From a bacterium (GTDB taxonomy: Bacteria; UBA9089; CG2-30-40-21; SBAY01): a stretch of DNA of 6,038 nucleotides. The position numbers and the translations under genes are program-made. Shown here piece after piece: positions 1-3,497 of the stretch. The notes under the pieces were generated by a model. It saw only the letters and a program-made list of their open reading frames with translations, had not been told where the DNA came from and did no database searches. Location of the stretch: assembly GCA_040757115.1 (NCBI GenBank), contig JBFLYA010000197.1, positions 844 through 6,881 of the forward strand, in the 5' to 3' direction. Numbering within the stretch: position 1 is the stretch's first letter; each line of letters opens with the position of its first letter.

Positions 1-750
1 TATCTATCCTAAAATTTATTCCTTTTTAATACACCTCCCTCTATGAAACCTAACCCCAATGTTTATAATGTATTATATATATCTACATCACCTCCTAAAC
101 ACCCCCAAAATCTACCCTCTTAATATTATAGTCCCTTGATTTTACAGAGGTTAATAGGTCCGACCCTCGAAAACTTACTTCTGTTGTCTTTATCGACTTA
201 ATCAATCATAAACTTTAACCACTTTAGAAGGGACAACTATATAACACCTCCTCATCTTGATGTCAACTAAGCAGATTATTTCTTTTTTGTCGCTTTGGCA
301 TTTTTTATCACCCACCCAAAACTCTCCCCAACCCGCACCATAACTAAAAACCATTTGCAACGCTCTCAGATCAAAAATTAGGTAAATTAGGTTCAAAAAT
401 AAGTTTGATGAGACAAAAACGAGAAAGTTTCATTTTAGCCATCAGATTTTGGACACACTTATCCTCCGGAAGGTAATTGGAAGGTCATAAAAGAAAAAAG
501 TAGGTGAGAATTATGAAGGGTATCATCTTCCATGCCAGGAACCATTATAAAACCATCTCTTAGCCGCTGGCATATTCTTCAGGATTTCCTCAATATCTTC
601 TTTTTTCTGGACTTTCGTAAATTTTATGCTACTATTGAGCCTATCTAAAGTTCTCTTTATCCTTATCAATCTGTTTATTTTGTTCAAAGATGGCAAAATT
701 AGGTTCAAAAGCCTGATGATTTTTTTGCAACTTATCCTTTGAAGTTGAGT
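1..750. other. Gene-poor AT-rich stretch, no supported gene
   Basis: I see no convincing coding region here. The open frames present are short, lie on the minus strand, start with TTG and lack a clear ribosome binding site (for example 61 codons at 708-523 and 64 codons at 396-202). Neither resembles a family I recognise. The 61-codon frame is charged and helical-looking in its second half, so it could be the tail of a decayed gene. A 14-base word, AATTAGGTTCAAAA, occurs at both about 387 and 697, which hints at a short dispersed repeat. No terminator or RNA gene is evident. Confidence 0.5.
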
Positions 751-780
751 GGATAAAAAATGCTTTACCTATTTTTCTTT

Positions 781-877
781 CCTTTGCGTCCTTTGCGTTA
801 CTACTTTGTGCCCTTTGTGGTTTATCCTTTTTTAACCGCAAAGAACGCAAAGAAATCGACCGCAAAGAACGCAAAGA
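781..877. repeat. CGCAAAG 9-bp repeat cluster with inverted arms
   Basis: A 9-bp unit CCTTTGCGT occurs twice in tandem at 781-798. Two diverged CTTTGTG versions follow at 804-820. The reverse-complement form then appears as two identical 18-base copies of CCGCAAAGAACGCAAAGA at 836-853 and 860-877, 24 bases apart. The arm at 782-797 pairs with 837-852 or 861-876 with one mismatch, so the cluster can fold in two alternative ways. It also creates open frames on both strands (plus 760-963, minus 874-641) whose proteins merely translate the repeat. Such CGCAAAG clusters are intergenic in many unrelated genomes, and their function is unknown to me. Confidence 0.85.
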
Positions 878-950
878 TTAAAGGCAAAAGGAATCATAAA
901 AAATCCACGAAACTCCAGAAGTACTTTTTTGCAAAAAAATTAAAAATTAG

Positions 951-982
951 TTGCATAAATTAAGATTATGGTATATAATCTT
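951..982 (+). promoter_or_regulatory. Sigma-70-type promoter with overlapping palindrome
   Basis: TTGCAT (951-956) and a perfect TATAAT (974-979) are separated by exactly 17 bases, which is optimal for a housekeeping sigma factor. A perfect 8-bp inverted repeat, AAGATTAT (962-969) and ATAATCTT (975-982), covers the -10 box with a 5-base loop. It could be an operator or simply a chance AT-rich palindrome. Transcription would run into the attC-like site at 1025. The only frame just downstream is an 18-codon one (1023-1079) that lies inside that site. Confidence 0.55.
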
Positions 983-1024
983 AGGAAGAAGGGGAAAAAA
1001 GAGGATTGCAGAGAGAAGTTTTAT

Positions 1025-1081
1025 GCCTAACGAATTAAGAATTTGTGTGGAGCAACGCCGACACACAATTCTGGGTTGAAC
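1025..1081. other. attC-like recombination site 1 (candidate)
   Basis: The outer boxes GCCTAAC (1025-1031) and GTTGAAC (1075-1081) match the attC consensus RYYYAAC and GTTRRRY. Between them is a hairpin: AGAATT (1038-1043) pairs with AATTCT (1067-1072), and GTGTG (1045-1049) pairs with CACAC (1062-1066). T1044 is left as a single unpaired base, comparable to the extrahelical bases of true attC sites. The outer boxes pair better on the minus strand, where GTTAGGC would be the cleavage box. No integrase gene is present in the window. It could instead be an ordinary dispersed hairpin. Confidence 0.4.
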
Positions 1082-1083
1082 TA

Positions 1084-1184
1084 ACACAATGGAGTATTAT
1101 TTGGAATTTGAATAAAAGGCTATTTTGTATTTGGTAGGTTTAGTTATCTATTTTTGAGACTTCTATAGTCCGCTTTAATCCAGG
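1084..1184. other. Short spacer, nothing recognised
   Basis: This AT-rich spacer lies between the first attC-like site and the 299-bp inverted-repeat element. I see no frame longer than a few codons and no clear signal. If the two attC-like sites bound a cassette, this is its left part. Confidence 0.4.
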
Positions 1185-1483
1185 GTAACTATTCAGCCAC
1201 AGATGGACACGGATGAAACACTGAAAATTTGTGAATCGTGTCCGTTTTCCGTGTCCGTAATTAGGTTGAAGGCTGAAGGGTTCTTCTCTTTCTGACTTTT
1301 ATTTTCTATCCTTCTTGATTCTCTGCCAGTGGAGGAAATTTCCACCCCCAACCCCCGCCAGCGGGGGACAACCCACCTCTGACCTCTATCTTCTGTCCTC
1401 TGCCTTCTGCTCTCTGTCCTCTGCTCTCTGCCTTCTGCTATTTATCCGTGCTAATCCATGTTAATCAGTGGCTGAATAGTTAC
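1185..1483. repeat. 299-bp MITE-like element with 16-bp terminal inverted repeats
   Basis: GTAACTATTCAGCCAC (1185-1200) is matched perfectly in reverse complement by 1468-1483. The similarity continues inward as imperfect ACGGAT/ATCCGT arms (1201-1214 against 1444-1467). Inside are further nested repeats: GACACGGA/TCCGTGTC words (about 1206-1258), a C-rich hairpin CCCCCGCCAGCGGGGG (1352-1367), and a heptamer tandem array (1378-1440). No transposase frame is present, so if mobile it would depend on enzymes elsewhere. I see no clear target-site duplication, since the immediate flanks AGG and AAT differ. It may be a composite of several small insertions rather than one element. Confidence 0.7.
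1378..1440. repeat. Heptanucleotide tandem repeat, nine units
   Basis: Nine consecutive 7-base units fill exactly 63 bases. Seven of them (1392-1440) fit TCTGYYY strictly: TCTGTCC, TCTGCCT, TCTGCTC, TCTGTCC, TCTGCTC, TCTGCCT and TCTGCTA. They are preceded by TCTGACC (1378-1384) and TCTATCT (1385-1391). The strand is almost purely pyrimidine apart from the fixed G. Heptanucleotide short tandem repeats are known from cyanobacterial intergenic DNA, but the unit here does not by itself assign the organism. Confidence 0.85.
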
Positions 1484-1512
1484 AATTTTCCTGAAAATGT
1501 ATCTTTTTCTTC

Positions 1513-1542
1513 TTGACATCAAATATCCTAATATGATAAACT
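1513..1542 (+). promoter_or_regulatory. Candidate promoter upstream of the toxin-antitoxin pair
   Basis: A perfect TTGACA box lies at 1513-1518. The best -10 candidate is TAAACT (1537-1542) at 18 bases, a 4/6 match to TATAAT. Transcription would cross the attC-like hairpin at 1591-1649 and reach the antitoxin start at 1733, leaving a leader of about 185 bases. A second TTGACA at 1697-1702 has no matching -10 box. Confidence 0.4.
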
Positions 1543-1590
1543 TAAAATAACTTTACAAAGCCCTCAAAAAGACTGCCACAAAGTGGCTTA

Positions 1591-1649
1591 GTTCAACAAG
1601 TCGTTGGAGTGGATGTGCTAACGCACGCCGCTCAACTCTGTCGTTAGTC
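1591..1649 (+). other. attC-like recombination site 2 (candidate)
   Basis: The layout follows an attC site box by box: GTTCAAC (1591-1597), a 5-base spacer, GTTGGAG (1603-1609), a central hairpin with GTGC-TAAC-GCAC at its tip, CTCAAC (1631-1636), a 6-base spacer, and CGTTAG within GTTAGTC (1643-1649). The inner boxes pair with one extra G on the left arm, the position where true attC sites carry an extrahelical base. The last box deviates from GTTRRRY at one base. A small separate hairpin GCCAC-AAA-GTGGC (1575-1587) sits just upstream. No integron integrase is in the window. Confidence 0.45.
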
Positions 1650-1732
1650 AGAAAGGAACAAGGGTGGAAAGTTGATTGGACAGTAAACTGAAATTTTTGA
1701 CAATACTACTTATTTAAGAAGGAAGGAATTTT

Positions 1733-1930
1733 ATGAAAGTAGCCGATTTAAGCAAAGAAGAGTTCAAGGTGTTAATGGGTGAGGTAATTGAAGAAAAATT
1801 TAAGGGATTCTTTGATCCTGACTATGAGCTTGAATTACAAAACGAATTTGTTCAAAGATTGGAAAACTCAATCGCATCTAAAGAAAGAGTTCCCTTTGAA
1901 GATGTGAAGAAAAAACTCGGGTTGGTTTGA
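1733..1930 (+). CDS. RelB-like antitoxin of a toxin-antitoxin pair
   Basis: This small acidic protein of 65 residues is likely the antitoxin that would bind and neutralise a RelE-type ribonuclease toxin encoded directly after it. The sequence begins MKVADLSKEEFKVLMGEVI, then has a DPD motif (about residues 28-30), a Glu-rich helix, and ends with a VKKKLGL tail. This layout is typical of the small 60-80 residue antitoxins paired with RelE/ParE-like toxins in many bacteria. No helix-turn-helix is apparent, so autoregulatory DNA binding is not predicted from sequence. The start is supported by GGAAGGA (1721-1727), six bases before the ATG. The stop codon TGA overlaps the next gene's ATG by one base (A1930), implying translational coupling. 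The family call rests on motif style and context, not on a search. Confidence 0.7.
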   Translation: MKVADLSKEEFKVLMGEVIEEKFKGFFDPDYELELQNEFVQRLENSIASKERVPFEDVKKKLGLV

Positions 1931-2195
1931 TGTACAAAGTTGAATTTACACCTCAAGCCGAAGAAGATTTATCTTGCATTGATAAAACTATTGCAAAACG
2001 GATTGTTGATAAAGATAGAATGGTTTTGTCAAAATATAGGACATATTATCAGTGAACCACTAACAGGGAAATTTATAAGGTAAGTATAAACTGAGGGTTG
2101 GTGATTGGCGAATAATATATTCAATTGAACATCGGAGCAAGATTTATAAAATATAGAAAGATATACCGGTGCGAAATATTCCACAAGGAGTTTAA
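1930..2195 (+). pseudogene. RelE/ParE-like toxin, broken by frameshifts
   Basis: The frame opens with MYKVEFTPQAEEDLSCIDKT, the characteristic beginning of RelE/ParE-superfamily mRNA-cleaving or gyrase-targeting toxins. It runs into a stop at 2053-2055 after only 41 residues, whereas the family is usually 80-95. Homology continues in other frames. From about 2015, one base on, it reads IEW then IISEPLTGKF. From 2091, one further base on, it reads LRVGDWRIIYSIEHRSK, the conserved core strand region. A stop at 2154-2156 then interrupts the tail, which could run to TAA at 2193-2195. Two +1 insertions (near 2011-2014 and 2075-2090) plus a stop explain this. The toxin is therefore probably dead while its antitoxin is intact. 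Sequencing error could account for one lesion but hardly all three. Confidence 0.75.
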
Positions 2196-2427
2196 TACAA
2201 ATATCAAAATGTCCAAATCAAAAGGACAAAGCAAAATGCAAAAATATACCCAAATAAATTAAGTTTGCAAATATTTTGCTCTAAAAAGGGATCAAGGATT
2301 CGAGGGGTCAAGGAGAAGGCTCTTGGATAAAAATAGGAAGTAAGAAATGGGAAATAGGAAGTAAATAAAACAAAATTCCTACTTTCTACTCTCTACTTAA
2401 AAAGTGGGGGTGAAGGAAAAAATTTGC
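2196..2427. other. Intergenic repeat patchwork before the caspase genes
   Basis: No gene is seen here. The stretch is a series of low-complexity periodic words: an A-rich segment with repeated CAAAAT/CAAAAG words (2203-2250), three 8-base units TCAAGGAT, TCGAGGGG and TCAAGGAG (2292-2315), and the heptamer tracts listed separately (2335-2398). I could not find a convincing -35/-10 promoter pair for the downstream gene in this segment. Confidence 0.5.
2335..2398. repeat. Second heptanucleotide tract, purine block then pyrimidine block
   Basis: The purine block reads AGGAAGT, AAGAAAT, GGGAAAT, AGGAAGT (2335-2362) in register 7, with the 13-base word AAATAGGAAGTAA repeated 21 bases apart (2331 and 2352). 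The pyrimidine block reads TTCCTAC, TTTCTAC, TCTCTAC (2376-2396), three units of YYYCTAC. The two blocks are partly complementary (AGGAAGTA against TACTTTCT/TTCCTACTT), so a weak hairpin is possible. Confidence 0.65.
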
Positions 2428-2480
2428 GGTGTGCGAAGGCTAATAAAATTACCGCTTAATTTTATCCGGGAGCGTTCACC
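2428..2480 (+). promoter_or_regulatory. AT-rich hairpin in the leader of the caspase unit
   Basis: ATAAAATTA (2443-2451) and TAATTTTAT (2457-2465) form a perfect 9-bp stem over a CCGCT loop. Outer arms GGTG..CG (2428-2435) and CG..CACC (2473-2480) can extend it imperfectly. There is no T-run after it, so it is not a standard intrinsic terminator. The word AGCGTTCA (2471-2478) recurs at 5859-5866 after the second caspase gene, in another inverted repeat. Confidence 0.4.
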
Positions 2481-2487
2481 CAAAAAA

Positions 2488-2497
2488 AAGGAGGTGA
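2488..2497 (+). promoter_or_regulatory. Orphan perfect Shine-Dalgarno sequence
   Basis: AAGGAGGTGA is fully complementary to the usual 16S rRNA 3' tail, yet no ATG, GTG or TTG follows within the normal 5-12 base spacing. The true start of the caspase gene is 61 bases further on and has its own AGGAGG. This may be the remnant of a lost leader peptide, a ribosome standby site, or chance in a purine-rich stretch. Confidence 0.35.
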
Positions 2498-2557
2498 GTT
2501 TTTAATCAAAGGTAGAGTTCCTATCAAAACTCAAATAACAAAAAGGAGGAGTTTATC

Positions 2558-3394
2558 ATGGCAAAAGGAATAGCACTAACAATTGGACTTAACTCAGTTG
2601 ACCCAAAGCATTATGGAGGGTGGTCAGGCGATTTGAATGCTTGCGAAGCAGATGCAGAGGATATGGCGTCTATCGCTAAATCCAAAAAATTTAAGGTTAA
2701 AACCTTATTGACAAAATCTGCTACCCGAACAAAGGTGATGGAAGAAATCTCTAACGCCGCTAAAACACTAACTAAAGGTGATATTTTTATGGTGAGTTAT
2801 TCAGGACACGGAGGACAGTTGCCTGACCTCAACAATGATGAACCTGATGCTCAAGATGAAACCTGGTGTCTGTATGATGGGGAATTAGTGGATGACCAAT
2901 TATACTCTTTATGGGGGAAATTTAAAGAGGGCGTGCGTATTCTTGTCTTTTCTGACAGTTGTCATAGTGGCACAGTAACTAAAGCCGCATATTACCAGGG
3001 GACAATTAATAGCCGAAGCTCGAATATTGGTTCTTCGCAGGTAAAATATCGTTTTATGCCACCAGATGTCGCACTACGCACCTACCGAAATAACAAAGAT
3101 TTCTATGACGAAATACTAAAAGACCGAATACTAAAAGAGGCTAAAGCAAAGGTTAAAGCGGCGGTTTTACTAATTTCAGGTTGTCACGATAATCAATTAT
3201 CTTCGGATGGTGATTTTAATGGCTTGTTCACTGGACAGTTGCTCAGGGTCTGGAAAAATGGGGCATTTAAAGGTAACTATAAAAAATTCTATAAGTCTAT
3301 ACTTCTGCGTATGCCGCCAGACCAAACACCTAATTATTTCTGGGCAGGTAAGCTCAACCCTAAATTTGAAGCACAAACACCATTTACTATCTAA
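2558..3394 (+). CDS. Caspase-like cysteine protease (metacaspase, peptidase C14)
   Basis: This 278-residue single-domain protease is predicted to cleave proteins through a Cys-His dyad. It opens with the first caspase strand KGIALTIGLN and has the catalytic His84 in SYSGHGGQ. An acidic stretch with the DExxCLYD motif (residues 100-107) and VDD (111-113) follows. The catalytic Cys135 lies in SDSCHSGT. After it come YRFMPPDVALR (164-174) and a second-subunit block LLISGCHDNQ through DFNGLFT (204-225). In metacaspases the Asp of DSC contributes to a basic (Arg/Lys) P1 preference, so cleavage after Arg or Lys is likely but unproven. No signal peptide or membrane segment is visible, so it is probably cytoplasmic. 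The start is firm: AGGAGG (2544-2549) sits eight bases before the ATG. It lies 103 bases upstream of a second caspase gene on the same strand, suggesting co-transcription. Both catalytic residues are present and the length looks complete. Confidence 0.9.
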   Translation: MAKGIALTIGLNSVDPKHYGGWSGDLNACEADAEDMASIAKSKKFKVKTLLTKSATRTKVMEEISNAAKTLTKGDIFMVSYSGHGGQLPDLNNDEPDAQDETWCLYDGELVDDQLYSLWGKFKEGVRILVFSDSCHSGTVTKAAYYQGTINSRSSNIGSSQVKYRFMPPDVALRTYRNNKDFYDEILKDRILKEAKAKVKAAVLLISGCHDNQLSSDGDFNGLFTGQLLRVWKNGAFKGNYKKFYKSILLRMPPDQTPNYFWAGKLNPKFEAQTPFTI

Positions 3395-3401
3395 AAGTAT
3401 A

Positions 3402-3471
3402 GGACGCAGATAAACGCAGATTTTCAGGATTTTTAAATATACATCCTGATAATCTGCGAAAATCTGCGTCC
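3402..3471. repeat. 70-bp ACGCAGAT palindrome between the caspase genes
   Basis: Two 29-base arms (3402-3430 and 3443-3471) match in 25 of 29 positions around a 12-base AT loop. Each arm carries two ACGCAGAT-type words (a perfect GGACGCAGAT outer end) and a CAGGAT inner end. In RNA it would make a long stem between the stop of the first caspase gene and the ribosome site of the second (AGGAGG, 3486-3491). No U-tract follows, so it is not a typical terminator. It could reduce read-through or stabilise one part of the message. It looks like a dispersed palindromic repeat inserted within the operon. Confidence 0.8.
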
Positions 3472-3497
3472 CATAACCTATTTTCAGGAGGATAAAA

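Noticed and set aside
202-396. 64-codon minus-strand open frame
   Set aside because: It starts with TTG, has no ribosome site, shows unlike composition and resembles no known family.
513-563. 16-codon plus-strand frame with an AGGTGA ribosome site
   Set aside because: It is too short and unrecognised. The ribosome-site match could easily be chance in purine-rich DNA.
523-708. 61-codon minus-strand open frame
   Set aside because: It starts with TTG, has no ribosome site and no recognisable domain. It might be a gene remnant, but that cannot be supported from sequence.
641-874. 77-codon minus-strand open frame
   Set aside because: The first half translates the same repeat cluster on the other strand. 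The rest matches no family I know, and it overlaps another minus-strand frame.
836-877. Possible CRISPR array from two identical 18-base copies
   Set aside because: There are only two copies with a 6-base gap, and the unit is internally a 9-base tandem repeat. There are no spacers of CRISPR size.
760-963. 67-codon plus-strand open frame
   Set aside because: Its protein is a direct translation of the CGCAAAG/CTTTGCG repeats (LRPLRYYF, AKNAK motifs) and it has no ribosome site.
1023-1079. 18-codon plus-strand frame downstream of the 951-979 promoter
   Set aside because: It lies entirely inside the attC-like hairpin and has no good ribosome site.
3402-3471. Intrinsic terminator between the two caspase genes
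   Set aside because: The stem is strong but no T-run follows on the plus strand, and the arms match a dispersed palindromic repeat style better.
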